A DNA stretch of 64,000 bases from Kofleriaceae bacterium (GCA_025357755.1 JANXOP010000163.1:1-64000); one strand, 5' to 3'; numbered from the stretch's first letter, positions 50,349 to 60,449 are shown. Program-made: numbers and translations. Notes: a model not told the origin generated them from the letters alone.

Positions 50349-53300
50349 TCAGAACGTGAGGCGAAATCCAACCTGCGCGGACGTCGGCGCGTAGCGCGAC
50401 GTGGTGTTGCCAAAGTTCGGGTTGCGACCGATCGGCTTGCTGCTCTCGTTGCCCTTCGAATCGATCTCCTTGACCCAGATCAGATCGGAGTACGAACCGC
50501 CCGAGACCGGGTTCGCGTTCTGCTGTTCGCCGCCAACCCCACCGGCGGTCAGCTTGTAGTAAGGCGCGTAGGTGTCGTCGACGTTGAACGCGGACTGGTT
50601 GTTGTAGACGTTGAACACGTCGATGTAGACCTCGGCCGAGGTGGTCTTCGACAGCGCGCGCTTGTACGCGAGATGCAGATCGACCGCGTGCTCGAAATCG
50701 GTCCGCCCGAGCTGCCCGCGCGGTAGCAAGAACGATTCGTTCGCGCCGTACAGGTAGTGACCGCCGAGCGCATTCTCCGGGATGCCGGAGATCACGCGAA
50801 CGCGCGTGCCGAGCGTGAACGCGCTCTTGTCGTTCAACCGGTAGGTGTAGTAGCCGTCGAGCTTGAGCGAGTGTGGGCGATCTTGCGGCAGGGCACCGCG
50901 GCGATTCGCGAGCAGCTCGACGAGATCGTACTGCGACGAGATGTTCGGATCGATCTGACCGTTGTCGTACGAGACGCTGCCGGGGTAGTTCCCGTTCGCG
51001 CGCGAGTAGGTATACGAGGCTTGCATGTAGAGCCCGGGTGCGAACTTGCGCGACAGCGATAGCTCGATCGCGTCGTAGTCGCGGACCGGCTTGTCGAACG
51101 AACGAATGCCCTTGTAGAGATCGAGCTGGTGTTGCAGCCGCGCCTTCTCGGAGGCGTCGGCGGTGGTCGCGACCTGTTGCGAGAGCTTCGTCTCCTCCGA
51201 CGAGCTCCACTCGCCGGGGTTCGCGATGATGTACGTGTTCGCACCGTCGGTGGAGACGTCCTCGATCACGCGGCCGAGCCGGCGATGCTGGAACGTGATC
51301 CCGACCACGATGTTCGGGATCACGGCGAGCTCGACGCCCGCCATGATCTCGTCGAGATACTCCGCCTGGATGCCGGGGGCGACGAGCACGCCCGAGCTGC
51401 CGAGCAGCTGCTCCTGATCGGGGCTCTTGTTCGTCAGGCAGCCCTTGCCGTTCTGCGCGCCGAGCATCGGATCGATCACGCCGCACGCATTTTTTCGCGT
51501 GAAGGTCTGGAGGTCGCTGACCTCGCCGCCGAACGAGCGATCGTTGATGTCCATCGGGATCGATTCGTAGAACCGGCCCCAGGCGCCGTAGATCTTCGCG
51601 CGACCCTCGTTCGTCGGGTCCCACGTGATGCCGAGCCGCGGTGCGAAGTTGCCCGTGAGGTTCATCGCGTTCGTGCCGACCGCATTGCCGGTCAACGGAT
51701 CCGTGGTGCCGCGCAGGTTCTCCGCATAGCGCAGCGCCTGTTGCTCGTAGCGCACGCCGACGTTGAGCGTGAGGCTCTTGATCGGTTGCCACGAATCGCG
51801 CAGGTAGGCTGCCCAGTTCAGGGTCTGCCCGGCGACCTGGGTGCCTGGATCACCGACGTTGCCGCCGAGATAAGCGCACTGAAAGCTCGTCGAGCCACCC
51901 ATCGTGACCCCGCCGCCGGCGCCGTTGTCCGGCGTCTTGCACTTCTGATCGAAGCGCGGATCGGTATTGCCAGCGCCCGCGAGCTGGACCCAGCGCGTGA
52001 CCTGCACGATGCCCGCATTGAGATCGTTGACCAGCGCGGCGCCGCCCGAGTAGAGGCGCGCGATGCTCTTCGAATCATCCTCGAAATCGACGCCGGCCTT
52101 GAGCTCGTGGGTGCCGGCGAGCTTGCCGCGCTGGATCACGCTGAGCTTCGCGCCGCGGCGCTGCTCGAGATCGTGCTGCAACGCGCCCGGGCCGCCCGTC
52201 GCATACGACGTGATCGGGCAGTTCGTGATCTGCGGGTACGCATCGCTCGAGCCCCCATCATGGCAGCCGCTGTTCGTGGTCGCGCTCTCGCCGCCGAGCC
52301 CGGCGAGCTGCGCGAGGTTGCCATCCTGGAGCAGCTGCGAGGGCTCGGCGTTCAGGGTCGGATCGATCGAGCTCGCGTTCAGCGTCGAGCGATGCCACGA
52401 CAGCACGGCCTCGATCTCGGTCTTGCCTTCATCGAACTTCGAGGTCCAGCGCGCGGCGGTATCGGTCGTGAGCCCGGAGGATTTGCGACCGGTGCTCGCG
52501 AGCCCGAGCAGGCCGGGCGTCTCGGTCGAGGACGGCTGAGCGATCAGCGAGAGCTGCGCCTGGTGCCCGGTGAACGGCGCACCGCTGAGCTTCGCGAGGA
52601 CCGAGGTCGATTTCGTCGTCGCGCTGCGAACCTCTTTGTCGAGCGTATCGGTGATGTAGAAGCCGGTTTTCGGATCGAGATCTGGGCTCGCGTCCGCGAG
52701 CTCCGGCGAGCACACGCTCGAGCCCGCCTTGCGACAATCGGTCTGGCGCTTCGTCGTCCGCGTGTAGTCGGTCGAGTCGAGCTGCGGTGCGATACCGAGG
52801 TACCACCACAGGTGCTTCTCGATGATCGGTCCGCCCATCTCGACGCCGACGTTCAAGAGGTACGCCTTGTCTGCGGTGAGATCGATCGACGAGTTGTTGA
52901 TCGGCGTGGTCTGCGCCTTCGCGGCGAGAAAGCCCGGCTGGTAGATGCCGAAGATCGAGCCGCGAAACTGGTCGGTACCGTTGCGGGTCACGATGTTGAC
53001 GATGCCGCCGGTCGCGCGCCCGTACTCCGCGTTGTAGCCGCCGGTGACGACCTCGAGATCCTCGATGAACTCGTTGAGGATCGGCGTGCCGATGTTGCCG
53101 TACGTCAGGCCGGTGATGTCGATACCGTCGACGATGTACCGGTTCTCGAGCGACGATGCGCCGGAGAACGCCGGTCCCACGCCATCGTTCTGCGAGCCGC
53201 CGATGCCACCGAGCGTCGACTCCATCGTCGGGCTCGGGTGCGGCACGCCTTCGAGCTCCGCGCGACCGATGTGGTATTTGTGCGCCGTCGAGGGAATCTC

Positions 53301-53645
53301 GATCGGTGGGGGCGTGCCGTGGATCTCGATCGCCTCGCCGATCTTGATCGCTTGGTCCAGGCGCGTGTTGCTGTCGACCTGGACGACGACGCCCTTGCGC
53401 GTGACACTCGTCGTCGCGAGCTCGAACACCACGGTGTACGTGCCAGGCGGCAGCTGGGTCGCGTTGTACGAGCCATCGGGCTCGCTGATCACGGTCTGTC
53501 CCGCGACGGTGACCGAGACCCCGGGCATCGGGTCGCTCGTATTCGCATCGGTCACGGTGCCGCTGATCGCACCCGTCGTGATGCCTTGTGCCGAGGCCAG
53601 GCCGAGCCAACCAAGAACTACGAGTAGGACGATCGCGAAGCGCAT
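50349..53645 (-). CDS. Oar-like TonB-dependent receptor with carboxypeptidase-regulatory domain
   Basis: This 1098-residue outer-membrane protein has a signal peptide ending LASAQ. An N-terminal carboxypeptidase-regulatory-like beta-sandwich (about 25-105, GAISGTVTDANTSDPMPGVSV, PPGTYTVVFE) is followed by a TonB plug (about 130-240, IVDGIDITGLTYG, EVVTGGYNAEYGRATGGIVNIVTRNG). A large beta-barrel ends in VGFRLTF with terminal Phe. The layout matches Oar/CirA-like receptors common in myxobacteria and Bacteroidetes, which import or secrete large substrates with TonB energy. TATCGA lies six bases before the ATG. No TonB/ExbBD genes are in the window. Confidence 0.93.
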   Translation of the reverse strand: MRFAIVLLVVLGWLGLASAQGITTGAISGTVTDANTSDPMPGVSVTVAGQTVISEPDGSYNATQLPPGTYTVVFELATTSVTRKGVVVQVDSNTRLDQAIKIGEAIEIHGTPPPIEIPSTAHKYHIGRAELEGVPHPSPTMESTLGGIGGSQNDGVGPAFSGASSLENRYIVDGIDITGLTYGNIGTPILNEFIEDLEVVTGGYNAEYGRATGGIVNIVTRNGTDQFRGSIFGIYQPGFLAAKAQTTPINNSSIDLTADKAYLLNVGVEMGGPIIEKHLWWYLGIAPQLDSTDYTRTTKRQTDCRKAGSSVCSPELADASPDLDPKTGFYITDTLDKEVRSATTKSTSVLAKLSGAPFTGHQAQLSLIAQPSSTETPGLLGLASTGRKSSGLTTDTAARWTSKFDEGKTEIEAVLSWHRSTLNASSIDPTLNAEPSQLLQDGNLAQLAGLGGESATTNSGCHDGGSSDAYPQITNCPITSYATGGPGALQHDLEQRRGAKLSVIQRGKLAGTHELKAGVDFEDDSKSIARLYSGGAALVNDLNAGIVQVTRWVQLAGAGNTDPRFDQKCKTPDNGAGGGVTMGGSTSFQCAYLGGNVGDPGTQVAGQTLNWAAYLRDSWQPIKSLTLNVGVRYEQQALRYAENLRGTTDPLTGNAVGTNAMNLTGNFAPRLGITWDPTNEGRAKIYGAWGRFYESIPMDINDRSFGGEVSDLQTFTRKNACGVIDPMLGAQNGKGCLTNKSPDQEQLLGSSGVLVAPGIQAEYLDEIMAGVELAVIPNIVVGITFQHRRLGRVIEDVSTDGANTYIIANPGEWSSSEETKLSQQVATTADASEKARLQHQLDLYKGIRSFDKPVRDYDAIELSLSRKFAPGLYMQASYTYSRANGNYPGSVSYDNGQIDPNISSQYDLVELLANRRGALPQDRPHSLKLDGYYTYRLNDKSAFTLGTRVRVISGIPENALGGHYLYGANESFLLPRGQLGRTDFEHAVDLHLAYKRALSKTTSAEVYIDVFNVYNNQSAFNVDDTYAPYYKLTAGGVGGEQQNANPVSGGSYSDLIWVKEIDSKGNESSKPIGRNPNFGNTTSRYAPTSAQVGFRLTF

Positions 53646-53758
53646 CCCTCATCGATACAGATCGCGGTACGGCGCTGATACACCACGCCGATCACGCGCG
53701 GTCACACGGTGCGTGCGACACGCGCGAAGGTGTCGCAGTATGGTGCGTGTCGCGCGTG

Positions 53759-54424
53759 ATGACCGATCGCCTCGCTACGCTGGCCGCAGATATCACCGCA
53801 TGTCGCAAGTGCGTGCGCCTCGTCCGCTGTCGCGAGGCTGCTGCGGCGGCTCCGCCGAAGCGATTTCTCGACGACGTGTACTGGCGGCGCGCGGTGCCAG
53901 GGTTCGGTGATCGCGACGCGAGGTTGCTCGTCGTCGGCCTCGCGCCTGCGGCACACGGTGCGAACCGGACCGGGCGGATGTTCACAGGGGATCGCAGTGG
54001 CGACTGGCTGTATGCGGCGCTGTACCGCGCGGGGCTCGCGAACCAGCCGACCTCGAAGCACGCGGGCGATGGGCTCGAGCTGCGCGGCGCCTACATCACG
54101 AACATGGTCCGCTGCGCACCGCCAGCGAACAAACCCACCCCGAGAGAACGCGATCGCTGCCAGCCGTTCTTTTCGCGCGAGCTCGCGCTCCTGCCGAGGC
54201 TGCGCGTGATCGTCGCGCTCGGCGGCTTCGCGTGGGACGGCGTACTGCGCGGGCTCGCGGCGCACGTGGCCACGCCTCGGCCGAAGTTCGGGCATGGCGC
54301 ACACACGAGGATCGGGCCGTACCAGGTGTTCGCGAGCTATCACGTCAGCCAGCAGAACACCTTCACCGGTCGGCTGACCGAGCCGATGCTCGATGCGGTG
54401 TTCACGGCCGCGCTCGCGGTGTAG
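53759..54424 (+). CDS. Family 5 uracil-DNA glycosylase (UDGb type, iron-sulfur)
   Basis: This 221-residue enzyme has four cysteines placed for a 4Fe-4S cluster (about 15, 18, 119, 134). Motif A is GLAPAAHGANRTGRMFTGD, characteristic of UDGb, which lacks the usual polar catalytic residue, and the Asp after FTG is kept. Motif B reads SYHVSQQNTFTGRLT, with Val where Pro is common. UDGb removes uracil and deaminated purines. The start is uncertain among ATG 53759 and GTGs at 53756 and 53747; TATGGT lies at 53739-53744. Confidence 0.9.
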   Translation: MTDRLATLAADITACRKCVRLVRCREAAAAAPPKRFLDDVYWRRAVPGFGDRDARLLVVGLAPAAHGANRTGRMFTGDRSGDWLYAALYRAGLANQPTSKHAGDGLELRGAYITNMVRCAPPANKPTPRERDRCQPFFSRELALLPRLRVIVALGGFAWDGVLRGLAAHVATPRPKFGHGAHTRIGPYQVFASYHVSQQNTFTGRLTEPMLDAVFTAALAV

Positions 54425-54475
54425 GTAAGTGCGGTTCCCTAGATCCAACGCACCACTCGCGCGTTTGGTCTGCCC

Positions 54476-56491
54476 ATGATCCGAGGCAAGACCGTCAAAC
54501 TGCTCGAGCTGTTGGTGATCGCGGCGTTCGTCCTGGGGCTCCGCCAGCTCGTCGATGCGGATCCTCTCGGTGGCATCGAGGGCAATATCGCGAGCCAGAC
54601 CGGCACCGCGATCAGCGGCGCGACGGTCACGATCCGAGGTACCGCCAAGACCTGTGGCTCGCGCACCGTGACCACGGATGGCTCGGGCCACTACGCAGTC
54701 ACTGGCTTGCCTGCCTGCACGTATGCGGTCACCGCCGCGGCAGCCGGCTTCATCGTGGCGGGCAGCCAGGTCACCATCGCCGCGGGGGGGACGGCCTCGC
54801 TCTCGCTCGCGCTCGTGAAGATCGGCGGCGACGCCAAGGTAGCCAAGCCGGGGCCGAAGCAGCAGTTGCAAGATAAGGCAGCTGACGAGCCCCGCCGAAA
54901 GACCCCGATGGAGATGCCGGCGCCCGCGACGGTGACGACGCCGATGATGCATGGCGCGCCGCCGCCGCCGGTCATGCCGTCGCCTTCCCACAGCTACCGC
55001 GCACCGATGTCGCGCATCGCGCCATCGAAGACCTCCAATGCGACGCAACCGATCGAGCTCCAGGACAACGCTCACAACACCGAGCAGTACGCGCTGATCG
55101 ACGAGAACCCATTCATGGCGGTGCATGCGCATCCGCTCTCGACGTTCTCGGCGGATGTCGATACCGCGTCGTACGCGCTCGTGCGCCAGGCGCTCAAGTC
55201 CAACACGATGCCAAACAAGGATGCGGTCCGGCTCGAGGAGCTGATCAACTACTTCCACTACGATCTCCCGCCCGCGCCGAAGGGCCAGCCGTTCTCGATC
55301 ACCACCGAGGTCGGCGCGAGCCCGTTCAACACGCACTACCAGATCGTGCGCATCGGCCTGCAGGCGCCTGCGATCGATGACGCGAAGGTGCCGCCGCGCA
55401 ACCTCACGTTCTTGATCGACGTGTCGGGCTCGATGTTCGCGGCCAACAAGCTGCCGCTGCTCAAGCGCGCGCTGCTCCTCCTCGTCGATCAGCTCCGCCC
55501 CGAGGACAAGGTCGCGATGGTGGTCTACGCCGGCAACTCCGGGCTCGTCTTGCCGCCGACCAAGGGCATGGACAAGGCGACGATCCGCAACGCGCTCACC
55601 GCGCTCGAAGCAGGTGGTTCGACGAACGGCGCCGCGGGCATCCAGCTCGCGTACGACACCGCGCAGAAGAGCTTCGTCAAGGGCGGCATCAACCGGGTGA
55701 TCCTGTGCACCGACGGTGACTTCAACGTCGGCACCACGAGCGAAGGCGACCTCACGCGCCTGATCGAGGGCGAGCGCGAGAAGGGCGTGTTCCTCACCGT
55801 GCTCGGCTTCGGCATGGGCAACCTCAAGGACGCGACGATGGAGAAGCTCGCGGATCGCGGCAATGGCAACTACGCGTACATCGATTCGATCGAGGAGGCG
55901 CGCAAGGTGCTCGTCAAGCAAGCGGGCGCCACGCTCGTCACCGTCGCGAAGGACGTCAAGCTCCAGGTCGAGTTCAACCCGACCCAGGTCGCGGGCTATC
56001 GCCTAATCGGTTACGAGAAGCGCTTGCTCCACGACGAGGACTTCAACGACGACAAGAAGGACGCGGGCGACATCGGCGCGGGTCACTCGGTCACCGCGCT
56101 CTACGAGGTGATTCCCGCGGGCCAGGAAGTTCCGGGCGCCAAGGTCGATGGCCTGAAGTACCAGACCGCACCGGCTGGCAACGGCACCGCGAGTGCCGAG
56201 ATGATGACGGTCAAGATTCGCTACAAGGAGCCCGACGGCAAGATCTCGAAGTTGCTCTCGCAGCCGGTGCAGGCGCAGACCACCGAGCTCGCGAAGACCT
56301 CGAACGATTTTCGCTGGGCGGTCGCGGTCGCGGGCTACGGCATGATGCTGCGCGAGTCGAAGCACCGCGGCAATATCAACTGGAAGCTGGTGCTCGAGCT
56401 CGCGCAAGGTGCGCTCGGCAACGACGCCGAGGGCTACCGCAAGGAGCTCGTCCAGCTCGCGAAGACCGCCGCTGGCCTCGCGCGATCGTGA
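54476..56491 (+). CDS. YfbK-like VWA protein with N-terminal carboxypeptidase-regulatory domain
   Basis: This 671-residue protein has an N-terminal hydrophobic anchor (about 8-25) and a carboxypeptidase-regulatory-like sandwich (about 30-115). A Pro/Met-rich linker (about 125-190) and the YfbK N-terminal region with FSADVDTASYALVR follow. The VWA domain has MIDAS DVSGSM (near 310), and the C-terminal DUF3520-type domain contains FRWAVAVAGYGMMLR. Proteins of this family are envelope-exposed and of unknown function. It follows the uracil glycosylase gene by 51 bases and has no recognisable partner gene. Confidence 0.88.
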   Translation: MIRGKTVKLLELLVIAAFVLGLRQLVDADPLGGIEGNIASQTGTAISGATVTIRGTAKTCGSRTVTTDGSGHYAVTGLPACTYAVTAAAAGFIVAGSQVTIAAGGTASLSLALVKIGGDAKVAKPGPKQQLQDKAADEPRRKTPMEMPAPATVTTPMMHGAPPPPVMPSPSHSYRAPMSRIAPSKTSNATQPIELQDNAHNTEQYALIDENPFMAVHAHPLSTFSADVDTASYALVRQALKSNTMPNKDAVRLEELINYFHYDLPPAPKGQPFSITTEVGASPFNTHYQIVRIGLQAPAIDDAKVPPRNLTFLIDVSGSMFAANKLPLLKRALLLLVDQLRPEDKVAMVVYAGNSGLVLPPTKGMDKATIRNALTALEAGGSTNGAAGIQLAYDTAQKSFVKGGINRVILCTDGDFNVGTTSEGDLTRLIEGEREKGVFLTVLGFGMGNLKDATMEKLADRGNGNYAYIDSIEEARKVLVKQAGATLVTVAKDVKLQVEFNPTQVAGYRLIGYEKRLLHDEDFNDDKKDAGDIGAGHSVTALYEVIPAGQEVPGAKVDGLKYQTAPAGNGTASAEMMTVKIRYKEPDGKISKLLSQPVQAQTTELAKTSNDFRWAVAVAGYGMMLRESKHRGNINWKLVLELAQGALGNDAEGYRKELVQLAKTAAGLARS

Positions 56492-56506
56492 CGTCGCCAG
56501 GGCCGG

Positions 56507-56941
56507 TCAGAGGTTCGGACCGAACAGACAGACCGAGATCCGATCGGCCGTGTCCTTACACGCCGCGAGCGTGTAGCGCGCCTTACCTGGCCGGTACGGC
56601 CGCTCGATCGTGATGTGCGAATCGTCGATCGCGTGCCACGATCCGCGCACGACGAGGTCGGCGCCAAGCGTGTGCTCGGTGACCAGCAACACGCCATCGG
56701 CTGCGAACTTCACGTCGGCTGACTCCCAGGTCGAGCGTGCTTTTTCAGGGTTGAGGTAGTGCCACGTGTCCTCGAGCAGGATCGGGAGCAGCAGCTGCTG
56801 CTTCGGCGCAGGGGGTGACCGGCGCTGCGGCGAGACCGGCGCGCGAGCGGGTGCAGCGGCGCGGGCTCGCGCGACCGGGGGCGGCGCCGCCTCGGCAGCC
56901 GCGGTGGCCGTGAGCGCGAGCAGGATCGGTAGGGACCTCAT
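56507..56941 (-). CDS. Exported protein with Ala/Pro-rich linker, unknown
   Basis: This 144-residue protein has a signal peptide ending TAAAEAA and an Ala/Pro/Arg low-complexity linker (about 20-50). A compact domain with two cysteines (ACKDTADRISVC) near the end completes it. I recognise no family. ATG 56941 is favoured because the signal peptide begins there; a longer in-frame ATG at 56995 lies in the acyltransferase gene. It is probably the second gene of the 58259-56507 unit, with 16 bases between. Confidence 0.65.
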   Translation of the reverse strand: MRSLPILLALTATAAAEAAPPPVARARAAAPARAPVSPQRRSPPAPKQQLLLPILLEDTWHYLNPEKARSTWESADVKFAADGVLLVTEHTLGADLVVRGSWHAIDDSHITIERPYRPGKARYTLAACKDTADRISVCLFGPNL

Positions 56942-56957
56942 CCCGGGGACGACACCT

Positions 56958-58259
56958 CTACGGGGTCGCGGTCGCATCAAATCGTGATCGAGCATCGTCG
57001 ATCGCGGTCCGCGCGACGATCCGTAGTTTCGCGAGGTTCGACAGCGCCGCGGGAGTCGCCTCGTGGCTCGGGGTGCGGCCCCAGTAGGCGTCGAGCCATC
57101 TGAGCGCCGCGAAGGGCGAGGCGATCGCTATCACCGCGGCACCGACATTGAACGGTGGTGGCAGCACGGCGAACGACAACCCGACGAGCCCGGCGGCCCA
57201 CAACGGGTAGACCACGAGCGCGGTGCCGAGCTTGATCGTCGAGACCGCATCGGCGTCGTAGCGCTTCGCGACCATGCGCGGGATGAAGTACGGAATCGCG
57301 TAGAGCACGAAGCCCGGGACCGCGAGCGGTGCGAGCAGCGCGCGCTTGCCCCAGCGCGACAGCGGCTTGGCGACCGCCGCCCGTGCGGTCGCGAGCTGCG
57401 CATCGCCGAGCCCGTACTTCGCGAGCTCGGCGTAGTACGCGTCGACCTTGGCCGCGACGTGCGCGATCACCTCGGGTCCGAGCTCGCGCAGCGTCTTGTT
57501 CGCGAGCCCGACCTGGCGACCGATCGTGTTCCAGCCGGCGAGCGAGGCATCGCCCGCATCGTTCGCGAGCATCTCGGCGACGCGTGCGATCAGCCGGCGT
57601 TCCTCGTGCGAGCCACCTTCGACGAGCAGCTCGCGGAGGTCTTCGTCCATCTGCTCGGTGATCCGCGCGATGCGCTCTTCGCCGAGGCCGCCGACCTCGG
57701 AGAGCGTGCGGACCGGCCCCCACAGGACGAGACAGCGCGAGCGAAAATCATCGCGACGGTCGAACTCGAGGGCGACCGCCTGGAAGGTCTGCGCCGCGCC
57801 CTTGCGACCCTCGGCCGCGACGAGCATGCGCGCGGCGCCGGTGCGCAAGGGTGCGAGCTGCGGCTCGCTGTGGCTCGTGCCTTCAGGAAAGATCAGGATG
57901 TTACCGCCGCCTGCGAGGTGACCGGCGATCTTGTCGAACGCAGCGTCGTTCTCACCGGCGCTCTTGTTCGGCGTGTCTTGCTTGCGAACGATCGGCACCG
58001 CGCCCGCGCGATCGAGCAGCCAGCGAAGGCCGGGAACCTCCCACAGCGTCGATTTCGCGATCGGCGAGATCTCGCAATCCGTATCGGTGAGCACGAGGAT
58101 CGGATCGATCAGCGCGTTGTGGTGATTCGAGACAAACACGCGCCCGCGGGTGTCGGTACCGGGCGGGATACCGATCCGCTCGATGCCGCGGAAGTACAAC
58201 CGCATGACCTTCCGAAACGTCGAGATCAGTGCGCTCCGCACCGACAGTCCCTCAGCCAT
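56958..58259 (-). CDS. Glycerol-3-phosphate acyltransferase-like membrane protein
   Basis: This 433-residue protein has a PlsC-like acyltransferase domain: NHHNALID (HxxxxD, about 44-51) and IFPEGTSHSE (about 130). A C-terminal region carries two to three membrane segments (about 295-320, 345-385). The C-terminal half resembles eukaryotic-like GPAT/DHAPAT-type proteins found in myxobacteria. It would acylate glycerol-3-phosphate or a related lipid. The start ATG 58259 is taken after an upstream stretch that looks uncoded. Confidence 0.85.
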   Translation of the reverse strand: MAEGLSVRSALISTFRKVMRLYFRGIERIGIPPGTDTRGRVFVSNHHNALIDPILVLTDTDCEISPIAKSTLWEVPGLRWLLDRAGAVPIVRKQDTPNKSAGENDAAFDKIAGHLAGGGNILIFPEGTSHSEPQLAPLRTGAARMLVAAEGRKGAAQTFQAVALEFDRRDDFRSRCLVLWGPVRTLSEVGGLGEERIARITEQMDEDLRELLVEGGSHEERRLIARVAEMLANDAGDASLAGWNTIGRQVGLANKTLRELGPEVIAHVAAKVDAYYAELAKYGLGDAQLATARAAVAKPLSRWGKRALLAPLAVPGFVLYAIPYFIPRMVAKRYDADAVSTIKLGTALVVYPLWAAGLVGLSFAVLPPPFNVGAAVIAIASPFAALRWLDAYWGRTPSHEATPAALSNLAKLRIVARTAIDDARSRFDATATP

Positions 58260-58321
58260 CTCTCGACGATGACACGTCTCACGAGTTGAGGGGGACGCGG
58301 AAGACATGCGAACGTCGAGCG

Positions 58322-59182
58322 GTGAAGGGCGACCCGCGCGAGGCGACCGCAGAGCTGCGCTGCGTCGCGCCCCTGGTCGTCCTCGGCCCCGAGGGCCGGC
58401 AGCTGCTCGGGCCCTGTCTGTTGATCACGAATGGCATGCAGACGATCGCGGCGGCGAGCTCCGAGGTGCTGCGCAAGGCCGGCGAACCGCTCGCGATCCT
58501 CACGCGCCTGGACGGCTCGACGCACCTCCCGGTCAAGGCCTGGCAGCTCGCGGGTCACTCCGCGCTCGGCATCATCGAGCTCGGCGAGGGCGTCCAGTTC
58601 AGTCCGGAGGTTCATCCGCTGCACCTGTCGCTGCTGAGTGCGGCGGTCGAGACGCGCGGCGCCCCCTCGGCGCTGATCACGATCCGCCCCGCAGGCAGCG
58701 GGTTCGTGCGCGAGGTGATCGGCGTCCGCATCGATGTCGACGATGGTGGCGGGATGAGCGACGAGCAGGTGAGGCTGGTCTCGCCAATCGATCCGGTCGA
58801 GTCCGGGACGCTCGTCGATGGCTCGCCGCTGTTCGCGTGGATGCCTCCCGATCCGGTGCTCGGTCGAACGAGTGAAGTGATCGCGGTCGCGATCGGCGTG
58901 GTGGCGCGCGCGCGGACGGCGCCGGCAACCAGCAACGCGATCGCGGAGCTCGTCGGTCTCGAGGATGCGGGCCGTGCGTTGCCCTGGGGCGAGACCACGC
59001 CCGCACCGAGCAACGACCTCGGTCAGGTCGCCGGGCGAGATCGCGGTCGACTCGACCTCGCCGATCCTGCTCGCGGAGTCCGCGAAGAAAGCGTAGTCAC
59101 CGAGCCGCGGCCGGCCAGCATTCGATCGCGAGATGGGTGCGTCGAGATCGGTGATCGGCGACACTCGATGCGTCATGGCTGA
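58322..59182 (+). CDS. Conserved-looking soluble protein, unknown
   Basis: This 286-residue protein has repeated short strands (APLVVLGPEGRQLLGPCLLITNG, LITIRPAGSGFVREVIGVRIDVDDGG). That pattern, with LFAWMPPDPVLGR, might be a protease-like or regulatory beta-barrel domain, but no catalytic triad was identified. The last 70 residues are Arg/Asp-rich and less gene-like. GTG 58322 is the likely start (uncertain). The stop overlaps the next ATG by eight bases (59175-59182), so the genes are probably coupled. Confidence 0.55.
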   Translation: MKGDPREATAELRCVAPLVVLGPEGRQLLGPCLLITNGMQTIAAASSEVLRKAGEPLAILTRLDGSTHLPVKAWQLAGHSALGIIELGEGVQFSPEVHPLHLSLLSAAVETRGAPSALITIRPAGSGFVREVIGVRIDVDDGGGMSDEQVRLVSPIDPVESGTLVDGSPLFAWMPPDPVLGRTSEVIAVAIGVVARARTAPATSNAIAELVGLEDAGRALPWGETTPAPSNDLGQVAGRDRGRLDLADPARGVREESVVTEPRPASIRSRDGCVEIGDRRHSMRHG

Positions 59183-60449
59183 TGTCGTCGGCGCCCGCGT
59201 CAAGTGTCCCGAGTGCGGTGCGAACAGTGACGCGATCGGCGACGTGCTGAAGTGCAGCTATTGCGGTACGACCTCTCGCGTCCAGCGTCGCACGCAGTTC
59301 GGCTTGAAGGTCCCGCTGCCGCCGCGCCCGCCGGAAGCACCGCAACGCGTGGCGGTCCAGGTCAACAACCGCGGTTGGGCCGTATTCCTCGCCGCGCTCG
59401 CGATCTTCATGGCCTTGTCCGTCTCGTCGTTCGTGATGCTCCGCGGAGGCGTGCAGCCCGGAAAGGCGCGGGCGGTGCGGGCGGTGGCAACCCCGGCGGC
59501 CCCCGCAGCGCCACGGCTCGATTGGATCTCGGCGCGACCGCTGGTCACCGATCTCGACGACGATGGCATCGCCGATGCGGTCGGCATTCAACGCGACGCG
59601 ACCGCCGACCAGATGTTCATGGTCGCGATCTCGGGTGCGGGCGGCAACGTGCTGTGGCGGACCGCTTCGCTCGGCACCTTCGAAGCGGTCTATCGCAAGG
59701 AGCTCGTGCTCGCGGGTGGCGTGCTCCTCGTTGGCGATCGCGATCGTGATCAAACGCTCGGCGCCTTCGCGGTCGCGACCGGTAAGCCGCTCTTCACGGC
59801 GACGTTCAGCGAAGTCGTCGACGAGGTGTGCGCGGCCAAGGCGACCACCGTGAAGGTGGTCACGAAGGACAAGGTCCAGGCGCTGCTCGATCTCGGCAGC
59901 GGACAGGTGACTCCGCTCGAGGCAAAGGGTCGCGTGGTCTGCGCGGCACTGCCGTCGAGCAACGCTGCGCGGGGCGAGCACCTGGACTTCACGATGAGGC
60001 ACGCGCGCGAGCTCCCGGGCATGACCCACGACTCGCTGTTCGGTCACGAGGCACCGTGGATCGTGACCGGCGTCAAGAATCCGGGCTCGCGGCTGCCGAT
60101 GCTCGCGGCGCTCGACGACAAGGACAAGGTGTTGTGGACGACGGTGGTGCCGCTTCGCGACCCGATGAGCGCGAAGTTCGAGGAGCCAGCAGCGACGGAT
60201 GTCGAGGGCGATCTCGTCGCGACGGTGTATGACCGCAACGAGCACGAACCCGCAGTGCTGACCGCCTTCGAGCGCAAGACGGGCGTTCGCAAGTTCGAAA
60301 CACCGCTGCGCCGTCGCGCATCGATGTTCGTGACCGTGAACGATGTCGTGATCGGTAAGAAGATCATCTACGTCACGATCAACGCAGCGATCCAAGCATT
60401 CGATCGCGACACTGGTGTGTTGAAGTGGGTGATCGGCGAGACTCGTTGA
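59175..60449 (+). CDS. Zinc-ribbon, membrane-anchored beta-propeller protein
   Basis: This 424-residue protein starts with a zinc ribbon CPEC...CSYCG (about 11-30), then a Pro-rich linker and one membrane helix (about 68-90). Residues about 110-424 show repeated units of the type DLDDDGIADAVGI, GVLLVGDRD and AFDRDTGVLKW, as in PQQ/FG-GAP-like beta-propellers. The ribbon would face the cytoplasm and the propeller the periplasm. ExoIII follows after three bases, so they share a transcript. Confidence 0.75.
   Translation: MADVVGARVKCPECGANSDAIGDVLKCSYCGTTSRVQRRTQFGLKVPLPPRPPEAPQRVAVQVNNRGWAVFLAALAIFMALSVSSFVMLRGGVQPGKARAVRAVATPAAPAAPRLDWISARPLVTDLDDDGIADAVGIQRDATADQMFMVAISGAGGNVLWRTASLGTFEAVYRKELVLAGGVLLVGDRDRDQTLGAFAVATGKPLFTATFSEVVDEVCAAKATTVKVVTKDKVQALLDLGSGQVTPLEAKGRVVCAALPSSNAARGEHLDFTMRHARELPGMTHDSLFGHEAPWIVTGVKNPGSRLPMLAALDDKDKVLWTTVVPLRDPMSAKFEEPAATDVEGDLVATVYDRNEHEPAVLTAFERKTGVRKFETPLRRRASMFVTVNDVVIGKKIIYVTINAAIQAFDRDTGVLKWVIGETR

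Noticed and set aside
52990-53060. A VVTGG motif resembling the double-glycine leader, inside the receptor gene
   Set aside because: It lies about 210 residues into the TonB-dependent receptor, in the EVVTGGYNAEYGRATGG plug-domain motif, and is not a leader.
51129-53627. An 832-codon plus-strand open frame opposite the TonB-dependent receptor
   Set aside because: Low-complexity Arg/Ala/Asp composition typical of antisense shadow; the receptor's plug and barrel motifs are clear.
58226-59203. A 325-codon minus-strand frame opposite the gene at 58322
   Set aside because: Asp/Arg-rich composition and no recognisable feature; the plus-strand frame has more protein-like strands and couples to the next gene.
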